DNA from: Colimorpha sp045640985
Lineage (GTDB): Bacteria; Bacteroidota; Bacteroidia; Bacteroidales; P3
NCBI GenBank assembly: GCA_045640985.1
Contig: JAZUFZ010000013.1
Location: forward strand, 23,037-87,036
DNA length: 64,000 nucleotides
Reading direction: 5' to 3'
Below the pieces are notes generated by a model. It did not search any database and was not told where the DNA came from. It worked only from the letters and a program-made list of their open reading frames with translations. The position numbers and the translations under genes are program-made. Shown in pieces: positions 52,373 to 61,595 of this stretch; positions within the stretch are counted from its first letter, which is position 1, and each line of letters starts with the position of its first letter.

Positions 52373-53566
52373 ATGGATATACGCAATCAATTCCCAATCC
52401 TGAATACCCGGATTTACGGTCACCCGCTGGTATATTTCGATAATGCGGCCACCACACAGAAGCCTCTCAGCGTCATCGAGGCGCTCTCCAACTACTATCT
52501 GACCCAAAACGCGAATATCCACCGAGGAGCGCATTATCTTGCCTCTGCGGCTACCGAACAGTTTGAGAACGTCCGCCGTCAGGTGTGCAAGTTCATCAAC
52601 GCAGCTCATTCCCACGAAATCATCTTTACCAGAGGCACCACCGAAAGCATCAATCTCGTAGCCTCATCCTTTGGCCGGAAATATATCCATCCAGGAGACG
52701 AAGTAATCGTGTCCGAAATGGAACACCACTCCGATATTGTTCCCTGGCAACTCACCGGAGCGACCCTCAAGGTAATTCCTTTCAGCGAAGAAGGAGTTCT
52801 CGACCTGGAAGCCTGCGAACGGCTCTTCACTCCCCGAACACGCCTGCTTGCCGTAAACCATGTATCCAACACCCTTGGAACCATTAACCCCGTTGCGCAA
52901 CTTGTCCGTATGGCACATACCCACAACGTTCCAGTACTAATTGACGGAGCCCAGTCTATTTCTCATATTCCTGTTGATGTACAGGCACTCGATTGCGACT
53001 TCTATTGTTTTAGCGGTCACAAAATGTATGGTCCTATGGGAGTGGGCGTTCTCTATGGCAAGGAGGCATTACTCAATGAAATTCCACCTTACCACGGTGG
53101 TGGTGAAATGATCAAGACTGTCACCTTCGAACATACCACATTCAACGAACTTCCATTCAAGTTCGAGGCTGGCACTCCTTCTGTTGGGGACGTGATTGCC
53201 TTTGGAAAAGCTATCGAATTTATGCAATCTGTCGGAATACAGAACCTCTTCAACCACGAGACAGACCTCCTGAAATATGCCATGGCTCAACTTACCGACA
53301 TTCCCAACATACGCTTCTTCGGCTCAGCCCCGGAAAAGACTTCCGTTATTTCTTTCCTTGTAGGCAACGCCCATCCATACGATGTGGGAACGCTCCTCGA
53401 CAAACTCGGCATCGCTGTCCGCACAGGACACCATTGCACTCAGCCTATTATGGATCACTTTCATATTCCAGGTACTGTCCGTGCCTCTTTCGCCATCTAT
53501 AACACCACGGAAGAAATCGACCGTTTTATCGAAGCCCTTCATCGCATACTTCCCCTTCTTGACTAA
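52373..53566 (+). CDS. sufS: cysteine desulfurase SufS
   Basis: I start at ATG 52373 (MDIRNQFPILNTRIYGHPLV); longer starts would run through the preceding small gene. The 397-residue PLP enzyme shows the cofactor lysine in FSGHKMYGP (K217), the substrate pocket THNVPVLIDGAQSISH and the catalytic cysteine in RTGHHCTQPIM (C355), the group II (SufS) type. It removes sulfur from cysteine and hands it to SufE (36716-37135) for Fe-S cluster building. The sufBCD genes are not in the window. Confidence 0.96.
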   Translation: MDIRNQFPILNTRIYGHPLVYFDNAATTQKPLSVIEALSNYYLTQNANIHRGAHYLASAATEQFENVRRQVCKFINAAHSHEIIFTRGTTESINLVASSFGRKYIHPGDEVIVSEMEHHSDIVPWQLTGATLKVIPFSEEGVLDLEACERLFTPRTRLLAVNHVSNTLGTINPVAQLVRMAHTHNVPVLIDGAQSISHIPVDVQALDCDFYCFSGHKMYGPMGVGVLYGKEALLNEIPPYHGGGEMIKTVTFEHTTFNELPFKFEAGTPSVGDVIAFGKAIEFMQSVGIQNLFNHETDLLKYAMAQLTDIPNIRFFGSAPEKTSVISFLVGNAHPYDVGTLLDKLGIAVRTGHHCTQPIMDHFHIPGTVRASFAIYNTTEEIDRFIEALHRILPLLD

Positions 53567-53581
53567 CCTAATGTTGCTGTT

Positions 53582-55243
53582 ATGATTCGCACACTTCATA
53601 TTGAAAACTACGCACTCATCCAGGAAAGCGACATTCTTTTCAATGACGGATTTGTGGCTATTACGGGCGAGACGGGTGCTGGAAAATCCATTCTTCTCGG
53701 TGCGCTCGGGCTATTGCTTGGACAACGTGCCGACCTACAGGTACTGGGTAATGCAGAACGCAAATGCGTAGTGGAAGCTGAGTGGGACATTCACGAACTG
53801 GATCTTGAAAAATTCTTTCTCGACAACGACCTGGACTATGATCCAGTCTCGCTCCTTCTGCGCCGCGAAATTCTCCCTACTGGAAAATCCAGAGCCTTCA
53901 TCAACGATGTACCCACACAACTTTCCGTTCTCAAGGATCTTGGGACTCGCCTTATCGATATTCACTCACAACATCAAACCCTTACTCTCACCGACTCACA
54001 ATTTCAGCGGGCACTTCTTGATCAGCTTTCCGACACGCCAGAACTGATTCCGCAATATACCGAAGCCTTTCATCAGTATATCCAGCTCAAGCACCAGCTC
54101 GAAACCCTCGTTTCTCAGACCAATAACGCGCGCCAGAACGCAGATTACCTCCAGTTCCAGCTTCAGGAACTGGATCAGGCAAAACTTATTGAAGGCGAAC
54201 AGGAAGAACTTGAAGCAGAACAAATACTGCTTTCACATTCTGAGACCCTCACGGAGACTCTCACCAGCGTCCTACAGATCTCATCACTTAACGACACAGC
54301 CGCTTTGCCGTCACTCAACCTTTCACATTCTCAACTTTCCAAAATACTTCCCTACTGTCCTGAACTTGAACCACTATCGGAACGGCTCAACTCCTCTATT
54401 ATTGAACTTACCGACATCTTTGCAGACATCGAGCACTTCTATTCCCGACTTCAGTTCTCACCCGAACGGTTACAGCAGGTATCGGAGCGCCTTGACCTTA
54501 TATATCACCTTGAGCAGAAGCACCATCTCCCCGACCTTCCTTCCCTTATCAACTTCAGGGAGGATACTCGGGCGAAACTGGCTCTTATTGAATCCAACGA
54601 TGACCAGATTCAGGCCGTTATGGAACAGGTTGATAAAGCATTCCAGAAAGTCCAACTCCTCGCTCAGAAACTCACCTCTTCCCGCAAAAAATCCGCCCGC
54701 CTCATTGAACAGCAGGTACGTCCTATTCTTGCAAATGTCGGAATGCCTCATGCCCAACTTCAGGTCTCCATCGTTCCCGCAGCCGACTATTCACCCAATG
54801 GTCACGACTCCATCGCCTTCCTTTTCAATGCCAATCAGGGAGGAACGCTCAGGGAACTTTCCAAAGTCGCTTCGGGGGGAGAACTCTCCCGACTGATGCT
54901 TGCCATCAAATCGCTCATCATCAACCGCGGACTGCTGCCCACCATCATCTTTGACGAAATCGACACGGGTATTTCGGGCGACATCTCCGCTGCTGTAGGC
55001 GATATCATGCGGGCTATGAGCCAATCCATGCAGGTCATCACCATCACCCACATGCCACAGATTGCCGCACAGGCCTCACAGCATCTGAAAGTCTATAAAC
55101 AAGACGCTTCCGGAGCCACCACCAGTCACATCAGACCGCTTTCCCAAGAGGAACGAGAAACCGAAATTGCTGTCATGCTGAGCACCAATCCTCCTACGGC
55201 TGCCGCGTTACAGACAGCCCGAGAATTGCTCGCCCGAGAATAG
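53582..55243 (+). CDS. recN: DNA repair protein RecN
   Basis: The 553-residue SMC-like protein has Walker A GETGAGKSI (29-37), long coiled-coil arms (about 155-370, leucine- and glutamine-rich), and the C-terminal half-site with signature LSKVASGGELSRLMLAIK and Walker B TIIFDEIDTGISGD. It tethers broken DNA ends during double-strand-break repair. It closes the TPR-dedA-sufS operon, 15 bp after sufS, and converges on nadE. Confidence 0.97.
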   Translation: MIRTLHIENYALIQESDILFNDGFVAITGETGAGKSILLGALGLLLGQRADLQVLGNAERKCVVEAEWDIHELDLEKFFLDNDLDYDPVSLLLRREILPTGKSRAFINDVPTQLSVLKDLGTRLIDIHSQHQTLTLTDSQFQRALLDQLSDTPELIPQYTEAFHQYIQLKHQLETLVSQTNNARQNADYLQFQLQELDQAKLIEGEQEELEAEQILLSHSETLTETLTSVLQISSLNDTAALPSLNLSHSQLSKILPYCPELEPLSERLNSSIIELTDIFADIEHFYSRLQFSPERLQQVSERLDLIYHLEQKHHLPDLPSLINFREDTRAKLALIESNDDQIQAVMEQVDKAFQKVQLLAQKLTSSRKKSARLIEQQVRPILANVGMPHAQLQVSIVPAADYSPNGHDSIAFLFNANQGGTLRELSKVASGGELSRLMLAIKSLIINRGLLPTIIFDEIDTGISGDISAAVGDIMRAMSQSMQVITITHMPQIAAQASQHLKVYKQDASGATTSHIRPLSQEERETEIAVMLSTNPPTAAALQTARELLARE

Positions 55244-55274
55244 GAAGTCTTCTGAAATTTCCTTTTCAGAATGC

Positions 55275-56831
55275 CTAACTTATCGGCATTCTTCTATCGA
55301 GACCGAAGGTACACGGAGATACTTTCAACTGAGGCGCGAACTGAAGGCGTTTCCATTCGTTGATTTTCACCTTACGCAGCACCTTAGCCACCAGTTCTGC
55401 ATCAAATCCCTCTTCTACAATCTCTTCTGCACACATCTGTTCTTCGAGAAGCAAGTTCAGTATCTGATCCAGCACACCATAGTCAGGCAGACTGTCACTA
55501 TCCTTCTGTCCCGGCCGCAACTCTGCCGAAGGAGCTTTTACGATGGAATTATGAGGAATCCGTTCCCCGTCGTGGTTGATATATTCTGAAAGTTCATAAA
55601 CCTCGGTCTTGTAAAGATCCCCTATCACCGCCAATGCACCACAGGAGTCTCCGTACAACGTACCGTATCCCATGGCCGCTTCGCTCTTGTTGGTGGTATT
55701 CAGAGCCAGCGCACCGAACTTATTGGCATAACTCATCACGATAAGTCCCCTGATACGTGCCTGCATATTTTCTTCCGTCACATCCTCCGCCATGTTTCCA
55801 AACACCGGCCGCATCGTCTCTCTTAGCTGGTCGAACATCGGTTTAATAGGTACGATATCATACGACATCCCGAGATTATGTGCCAGATCCTCAGCATCTT
55901 TCACTGAATGATCGGTACTATACTGACTCGGCATCAATATACCGTGTACATTCTCCGGGCCCAGCGCATCTACCGCCAGTGCAGCCACCAGTGCCGAGTC
56001 AATGCCTCCGCTCAATCCCAGAACTGCACGTGTCTGATGATTCTTCACAAAATATTCTCTTATACCCATTACCAGAGCCTTATAGACCAGCTCCACAGCT
56101 TCGGGCTTTTCGTCCTCCATGGTATCAAGAAGCTGCAGATCAACACTCGCGCTGCGTTTTTCAAAATATGGCAGTTGCATCAGTACTCCGCCGGCAGCAT
56201 TCATCGCCAGAGAACCGCCTGCGTACAGGAACGGACCTTCGCCTCCGGTACGGTTTACAAACACCAATGACGCATTCAGATTTTCCACTATCTTGCGCAT
56301 TCTGTAACGAATACGGTAAGGCTTGTTGTAGTCAAACACATTACAACCGCAGCACACCACCACGTCGGGCTGTTCGATATGCGATTTTCCAAGTTCCTTC
56401 AAGTCCTCATAGAAGCCGATAGCCAGCTGCTGATTCTGATACTGAATCACTTGCACACCTTCTCCTCTTACGAAATATTTCTGCTCGTCCGGAGCAAGAT
56501 ACTTCTTGGTCACAATAGCTCTTATGGCACAGTTCTGCACAAACACGATGGCATTGCACAAGCCCTTGTCCTGAATCTGCAACGGCATACCCACCAGAAA
56601 TGCCCTATGCTCCGACTGCTGTACCAATTCCTGAAGTACCGCCTGAGTACGTTTCTGAAGGTCAGTATAAGCGGCGGCGGCAAACAGCGGATATCCGCAC
56701 AGCGAACAGGCGGGGAACACCGTCAGCAACGCATCCTTCGACTCCTGGGTATCCAACTCTTCAAGAATCCATTTCAGGTTTTCTTCCGGCTCAGCCGTCA
56801 CCACATTATGTTGTACAAGATGAATCTGCAT
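55275..56831 (-). CDS. nadE: NAD+ synthetase NadE with degenerate glutaminase domain
   Basis: The 518-residue protein has an N-terminal nitrilase-type domain (1-245) and a C-terminal NAD synthetase with the PP-loop SGGIDS (274-279), the YDIVPI segment and a typical end (VKINEWKRLQFAP ... GLDRRMPIS). It adenylates and amidates deamido-NAD in the last step of NAD synthesis. In the glutaminase domain the lysine survives (K109/K110, TKKYLAPDEQKYF). The catalytic glutamate position is alanine (FPACSLCGYP instead of FPELxLxGYP, A41), and the catalytic cysteine position is tyrosine (FYED instead of ICED, Y141). It probably cannot use glutamine and may depend on ammonia or another glutaminase. Confidence 0.88.
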   Translation of the reverse strand: MQIHLVQHNVVTAEPEENLKWILEELDTQESKDALLTVFPACSLCGYPLFAAAAYTDLQKRTQAVLQELVQQSEHRAFLVGMPLQIQDKGLCNAIVFVQNCAIRAIVTKKYLAPDEQKYFVRGEGVQVIQYQNQQLAIGFYEDLKELGKSHIEQPDVVVCCGCNVFDYNKPYRIRYRMRKIVENLNASLVFVNRTGGEGPFLYAGGSLAMNAAGGVLMQLPYFEKRSASVDLQLLDTMEDEKPEAVELVYKALVMGIREYFVKNHQTRAVLGLSGGIDSALVAALAVDALGPENVHGILMPSQYSTDHSVKDAEDLAHNLGMSYDIVPIKPMFDQLRETMRPVFGNMAEDVTEENMQARIRGLIVMSYANKFGALALNTTNKSEAAMGYGTLYGDSCGALAVIGDLYKTEVYELSEYINHDGERIPHNSIVKAPSAELRPGQKDSDSLPDYGVLDQILNLLLEEQMCAEEIVEEGFDAELVAKVLRKVKINEWKRLQFAPQLKVSPCTFGLDRRMPIS

Positions 56832-56910
56832 ATCTCTTTGTATTTCGTTATTATTTCATTCTACTGATTTTGAACCGTTCCCGCCCGTTCTCATCCGCGC
56901 GGAAGTAGTG

Positions 56911-56918
56911 CAAAGATA
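56911..56918 (-). promoter_or_regulatory. -7 box of the nadE promoter
   Basis: Leftward the box is TATCTTTG, an exact TANNTTTG match; no clear TTTG about 20 nt upstream. The start would be near 56904, about 73 nt before ATG 56831. Confidence 0.55.
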
Positions 56919-57124
56919 CACATTTTTTTTGATATATACCCACTTCCCACATATTTTTTTGTTATTATACACCAGATTTCTTCGCACATTTTTTCCATAT
57001 CGTTGTAATGTTCGGCCAAGTTGCACGTTATTACCTCCAAACGACATAACATATTCCTCTAACCTATGCCCCATGCAAGGCCTGATCTTCGGTGTCGTTT
57101 TGCTGTCCCACAGAGAGCCGGAAG

Positions 57125-57157
57125 AGGGAGTTACCAGAGAGATACCCCAGAGTTACC
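57125..57157. repeat. three tandem 11-bp units, minus orientation
   Basis: Read leftward: GGTAACTCTGG, GGTATCTCTCT, GGTAACTCCCT. This shows GGTAAC and GGTATC units mixed in one tract, linking the tandem arrays with the outer units of the 119-bp elements. Confidence 0.8.
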
Positions 57158-57334
57158 AGCCAGACATCGGCGGTATTAAGCCGCGAAAAAGATAGCTTTC
57201 AGGTTGAAACTGAATGGACAGATTCGAGTTTAGTACTAATGTGCACTTATGACTTTCGTGCGGATCATCCTCTACAGACAAAAATCATACTGGAAATATC
57301 ACAAACTATATCGGACCCCATCCTCCAGAAAGGA

Positions 57335-60300
57335 CTATCTTATGTATTCCACATCACTTAACAACTTGTCTATCACCCGTATAAAGTTATGTTTGAAATC
57401 TTTGCTCTGTTGGTATTCCTTGTAGAGCGACAAGTCGCCTTTGCGCTGCTTCCTCATGATGCGGTCAACAATAGCAATCATAGCCTCAGTCACCGCCTGC
57501 TGGTCAGGGTTGCCCACCACCAGAGTCTGGTAGTCTTCATCGGCAGCTACGGCTTTTGCCACGTTTATCAGTTTGGCTTTTTGGTCGTCGGGGGTGGCGT
57601 CCCAGCCCTTGAACCACCGCTCGTTGAATTCTTTCAGAATCTGCTCCAGCGGGTCTTTCTCGGGTTCGTCGTCTCCTCCGGCATGGACCATCACAGGTTT
57701 CAGCGGATCCAATGTAGTCTCTGCTGCATCAAGTGCAATAGGTTCGTTCAGCGCGGTGCGGCGCAGTCCGTATGTGTTCAGGTCCACTGAGTCCAGCAGA
57801 TCCTTCATCTGGTCAGCATCCGGGCCGTTCACTATCAGGCTGGGTATCAGGAATCGCAAGAACCAGAACAATTTCTCCCAATCGGCCACTTCGTATTCCA
57901 TAATGGCGGCCACGCGGGAATAGATTCTCACGAACTGCTTGCACTTCATCTTGAAATCGGCCTTGCCGTTTTCTGCCCATTCTATCTCTGTGTTGAACCG
58001 TTGTGCTGCAGTGTCAAGTATCGGAGCCCATTTGTCGGCGGGTGCGCCATGAATGTACAGGTCGATGAACTCGTTCACCTCATCCATGTCAAATACACCG
58101 AATCCCAGCAATGTGGATTTCAACTGATGGAGGATGTTCACATCTGTAGGCTCAGACAGCGTGGTGGCAGTATAGAAGGGGTCGAAGGCATCTTTCATCC
58201 CCTCTTTGGTATTGTAGAAATCCAGCACAAACAAGTCCTCGCTCAGTTTCTCCAAATCGGGAGCGGCTCTGTTCAATCGTGACAAAGCCTGCACAGCCAG
58301 CACACCGTCCAAAGGCTTGTCGATATACATGGCGCAGAGCTTGGGCTGGTCGAAACCTGTCAGGTATTTGTTGGCCACCACCAGTATGCGGTAATCGTCC
58401 GAATCAAATTTCTCTGCCGTTTGACTTTCGGGAAAACCATTCAGACCAGCCTCGGTATAGATTATTTTGTAGGCAGATTCGCCTTCTGCTGCCATTGAGA
58501 CTGATGGCTCGTGGTCTGGTGCGCTCTTGACCAGCTGTTTCTCACCGCTGAAGGCTATCAGTATGCCGTAGGGCAAGGCTTTTTCTGAAGCCAGTTTTTT
58601 GAGTGCGAGATAATACTCAATGGCACATTGTATGTCCTTGGTCACCACCATAGCCTTGGCCTTGCCTTTCAGCTTGTGGCTGCGGAACAGTTTGCTGTCG
58701 AAATGGCTCAGCATCACCTCGGCCTTGGCCGCTATGGTCTTGGGTTCGCGCTCCACGTATGCGCGCAGTTTCTTTTGCGCCTTCTCGTTGTTGTACAGCG
58801 GATTTTCCTCGGTGCTCTTGGTCAACTCATAGTAGCTGCGATAGGTGGTGTAGTTGGTCAGCACATCCAAAATAAAACCCTCCTCGATGGCCTGCTTCAT
58901 ACTATACAGGTGGTAAGGGTGGTATTTTCCATCCGCATCTTGGGTGCCGAAACGTTCCAACGTTTCCTTCTTCGGAGTGGCGGTGAAGGCAAAATAAGAG
59001 CAGTTGGCACTCATCTTGCGGTCCTTCATCAGCTTCTCCAGCAATGCGTCGGTGTCGCTGCCATCGGTATCGGCATCTTTCTGTACGGTGGCGTTGAGCT
59101 TGTCAGCAGCAATGCCCGACTGCGAGCTGTGAGCCTCGTCGATGATGATGGCAAAGTTGTGGTCGCTCACGTCGCTGATGGCATCGCAGACGAACGGAAA
59201 CTTCTGTATTGTGGTGATGATAATGCGCTTGTTTGTTTCGATAGCGGTCTTCAGTCCGCGCGAGTTGTCGGCATGTGCCACAATCTTCTCGCTCTGTCCG
59301 AAAGCACGTATGTTGTCGGTGATCTGCTTGTCCAGCAGTCGGCGGTCGGTCACCACTATCACCGAGTTATACAATGGCACATCCACCCCCTTGGCACGCT
59401 TGGCCTCCATTGAAGTGGGGCATACTTTGATGAGCTTGTATGCCAGCCAGGTGAGTGAGTTCGATTTGCCCGAGCCTGCCGAATGTTCTATCAGATAGGT
59501 ATTGCCCACGCCTTCCCGCGCCACATCCTGCTCCAGCTTTGTCACCACGTCCAATTGGTGGAAGCGGGGGAATATCAGTCGTTTGGCATTCTTCATGATG
59601 TGCGGCACCTTCTTCTGGGTCTTGGCCTCGCCATAGTCAAACATCACATAGTTCATCACGATGTCGGCCACCGAGTCGCGTTGCAGCACCTGCTCCCAGA
59701 GGTAGGCGGTCTTGTAGCCGCCTTGGTCGTTCACGGGGTTACCTGCGCCCTGCCCGTTCTTCTGACCCTTGTTGAATGGCATGAAGAATGTCTTTGATAG
59801 GTTCAGGCGGGTGGTAAAATACACCTCGTCTTTGTCCAAGGTGAAGTGGGCCAGGCAGCGGCCATAGTTCAGCAACGGTTCCTTGGGGTTGCGCTCGGCC
59901 GATTTGTACTGCTTCTGTCCGTCGTATTTTGCAGTTTGATGTGTCCAGGGGTTCTTCAGTTCAATGGTGAACAGTGGAATGCCGTTTACATACAGCACCA
60001 TGTCGATTTCCAGCCCGGGGTTGGCAATGGCGAAGGTCTGCTGGCGGGTGACAGAGAACTGATTCTGCGCATATTTCTGTTTCGAGGCCTCGCTGTCGGC
60101 AGACGTGGGCTTGGGGTAGAACAGCGAGAGGTGTATGTTGTCGATGTCCACACCCTTGCGCAGCACCTCAATCACACCGAAGGTCTCTATCGCTTTGGCA
60201 ATCTGGCCGGGGATGGCCGTTTTGAGGTCCTTACCCTTGTAGTCGGCCAGCACATCCGACTGCGAGGCTTCTAGGAACGACCATAGTCGGCGAAGGTCCA

Positions 60301-60475
60301 GAGCCGTCTTCTTGTCAAAATCCTTGGGGCTGCCCCAGTAGTATTTCCCTGCTTCGGGCTGCTGCGCTTCGATGTCCGTCAGACACTGTGTTTTGCGTTC
60401 CTCGGCAGAAGTGCCCACCAAGGCTTTCTCTATCAGTCGTTCAAATGCTTGCTCGTTGGTGTTGGATGTGATCAT
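57335..60475 (-). CDS. hsdR: type I restriction enzyme endonuclease/translocase subunit HsdR
   Basis: The 1046-residue protein has the N-terminal nuclease core LEIDMVLYVNGIPLFTIELK (D158, E172-x-K174), a superfamily 2 translocase with Walker A HSAGSGKS (331-338), DEAH at 446-449 in IIIDEAHSSQSG, and late motifs (LVVANKYLTGFDQPKL; LSRLNRAAP). It cuts unmodified foreign DNA after ATP-driven translocation as part of an HsdR-HsdM-HsdS complex. It is the last gene of the locus, 14 bp after fic. The locus is richer in G+C than the gene's left flank, consistent with transfer of a defence cassette. Confidence 0.95.
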   Translation of the reverse strand: MITSNTNEQAFERLIEKALVGTSAEERKTQCLTDIEAQQPEAGKYYWGSPKDFDKKTALDLRRLWSFLEASQSDVLADYKGKDLKTAIPGQIAKAIETFGVIEVLRKGVDIDNIHLSLFYPKPTSADSEASKQKYAQNQFSVTRQQTFAIANPGLEIDMVLYVNGIPLFTIELKNPWTHQTAKYDGQKQYKSAERNPKEPLLNYGRCLAHFTLDKDEVYFTTRLNLSKTFFMPFNKGQKNGQGAGNPVNDQGGYKTAYLWEQVLQRDSVADIVMNYVMFDYGEAKTQKKVPHIMKNAKRLIFPRFHQLDVVTKLEQDVAREGVGNTYLIEHSAGSGKSNSLTWLAYKLIKVCPTSMEAKRAKGVDVPLYNSVIVVTDRRLLDKQITDNIRAFGQSEKIVAHADNSRGLKTAIETNKRIIITTIQKFPFVCDAISDVSDHNFAIIIDEAHSSQSGIAADKLNATVQKDADTDGSDTDALLEKLMKDRKMSANCSYFAFTATPKKETLERFGTQDADGKYHPYHLYSMKQAIEEGFILDVLTNYTTYRSYYELTKSTEENPLYNNEKAQKKLRAYVEREPKTIAAKAEVMLSHFDSKLFRSHKLKGKAKAMVVTKDIQCAIEYYLALKKLASEKALPYGILIAFSGEKQLVKSAPDHEPSVSMAAEGESAYKIIYTEAGLNGFPESQTAEKFDSDDYRILVVANKYLTGFDQPKLCAMYIDKPLDGVLAVQALSRLNRAAPDLEKLSEDLFVLDFYNTKEGMKDAFDPFYTATTLSEPTDVNILHQLKSTLLGFGVFDMDEVNEFIDLYIHGAPADKWAPILDTAAQRFNTEIEWAENGKADFKMKCKQFVRIYSRVAAIMEYEVADWEKLFWFLRFLIPSLIVNGPDADQMKDLLDSVDLNTYGLRRTALNEPIALDAAETTLDPLKPVMVHAGGDDEPEKDPLEQILKEFNERWFKGWDATPDDQKAKLINVAKAVAADEDYQTLVVGNPDQQAVTEAMIAIVDRIMRKQRKGDLSLYKEYQQSKDFKHNFIRVIDKLLSDVEYIR

Positions 60476-60489
60476 GATGCAGTAAATAA

Positions 60490-61461
60490 TTATTCGTTGC
60501 TATTTGTTGTTATCTCCCAGTGGCCTCCACGATTGGCACCCACACGAACTATCACACCTTCGTTAACTAGTTGGTTGATGTGCTTTTGTGCGTTCCTTTT
60601 ATTCATTCCCATGGCTTCGGCCATTTGCTCTATGGTCACCTTGGCATCAGCGGATATTAATTCAAGAACAATATCTTTTGGTGTCTTTTTTGGTGTCTTT
60701 TTTGGTGTCACAATTTCATCAATGGTATTCATGATGCATTGAAGCATGAATAATATGAATGCCGAGCTATTCCCTGCTTTGTCGCTGGAGGCGATGGCAT
60801 CGTAGTATTCTTGCTGATGTTCTTTCACCATCGATTCAATGGGCATCCAAGCAAAGATCGGTCGCCATTGAGCCAACAAAGCCGTTTGCCACAATCTGCC
60901 CATTCTTCCATTGCCATCGGCAAAGGGGTGGATGAATTCAAACTCATAATGAAACACGCACGAACTGATCAGTGGGTGTGTCTTGGTTTTCTTCACCCAG
61001 TCAAATAGGTCGCCCATCAACTCAGGTACCCTCATTGCAGGAGGGGCGAGGTGCACACAGCCTTGCTCTCCAAACACGCCCACGCCGCCTGTGCGCCAAC
61101 GTCCGGATTCCTTAACCAACCCTTCCATCATCACGCCATGAGCCTTCAGCAAATCTTTATGATTCAAAGGGTCGATGTCCATCAGCAAGTCGTATGCAGC
61201 GATAGCTCCTTTCACTTCTTGAATCTCATTCGGTGGCCCCAGCACACGCTTGCCTTCCACGATGGCGGTCACTTGTTCTATGCTTAGTGTGTTGTTTTCT
61301 ATTGCCAAAGAGGACTGGATTGTTTTGATCCGGTTCTGTTTGCGCAACAGCGGATGTGGCTGCTGGTTGTTCATCATCGTGGTCAAACTACCTATCCTTT
61401 CGGATATTTCGGCCACAAGTGACAACATTTCATCTGATATGTTGAATGGCGGTTGGTACAT
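60490..61461 (-). CDS. Fic-domain AMP-transferase (class with N-terminal inhibitory helix)
   Basis: The 323-residue protein has the complete Fic motif HPFADGNGRMGR (178-189) and, upstream, the inhibitory-helix motif S/T-xxx-E-G/N as SLAIEN (51-56), so it is a self-inhibited class II member. Fic proteins transfer AMP or other phosphate groups to target proteins. The C-terminal winged-helix domain (VLELISADAKVTIEQMAEAM ... NEGVIVRV) could bind DNA. Between them lies a lysine/proline hinge (KKTPKKTPK) encoded by a 12-bp repeat. It sits between hsdR and the DUF1016 gene, a frequent passenger position in type I loci. Its target is unknown. Confidence 0.92.
   Translation of the reverse strand: MYQPPFNISDEMLSLVAEISERIGSLTTMMNNQQPHPLLRKQNRIKTIQSSLAIENNTLSIEQVTAIVEGKRVLGPPNEIQEVKGAIAAYDLLMDIDPLNHKDLLKAHGVMMEGLVKESGRWRTGGVGVFGEQGCVHLAPPAMRVPELMGDLFDWVKKTKTHPLISSCVFHYEFEFIHPFADGNGRMGRLWQTALLAQWRPIFAWMPIESMVKEHQQEYYDAIASSDKAGNSSAFILFMLQCIMNTIDEIVTPKKTPKKTPKDIVLELISADAKVTIEQMAEAMGMNKRNAQKHINQLVNEGVIVRVGANRGGHWEITTNSNE
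60680..60709. repeat. 12-bp tandem repeat in the fic hinge
   Basis: GGTGTCTTTTTT occurs twice and is followed by GGTGTC. It encodes KKTP units and, being in multiples of 3 and rich in a T6 run, may vary in length or slip. Confidence 0.8.
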
Positions 61462-61595
61462 AATTGCTTTTTATGGTGCTACCAATAGTAATAACGGCAA
61501 AATCGCTCTTTTATTTGCTTCAGCTTATTAATTATTTTATATTAAGGGGTTTCCGTCCAAGGTGGTGCAGCGTTCTTTGTTGACCACTCGTTTTT

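Larger units (their letters stand above)
56832..57334. other. intergenic region upstream of nadE and downstream of hsdR
   Basis: No gene is supported in these 503 bp. Present are the leftward nadE promoter box at 56911-56918, an AT-rich stretch to about 57000 and a minus-oriented 11-bp repeat tract at 57125-57157. The rest is unremarkable. Confidence 0.55.

Noticed and set aside
55268..55292. hairpin AGAATGCC/GGCATTCT between recN and nadE as a terminator
   Set aside because: The stem is only 8 bp, no T run follows on either side, and it overlaps the last nadE codons.
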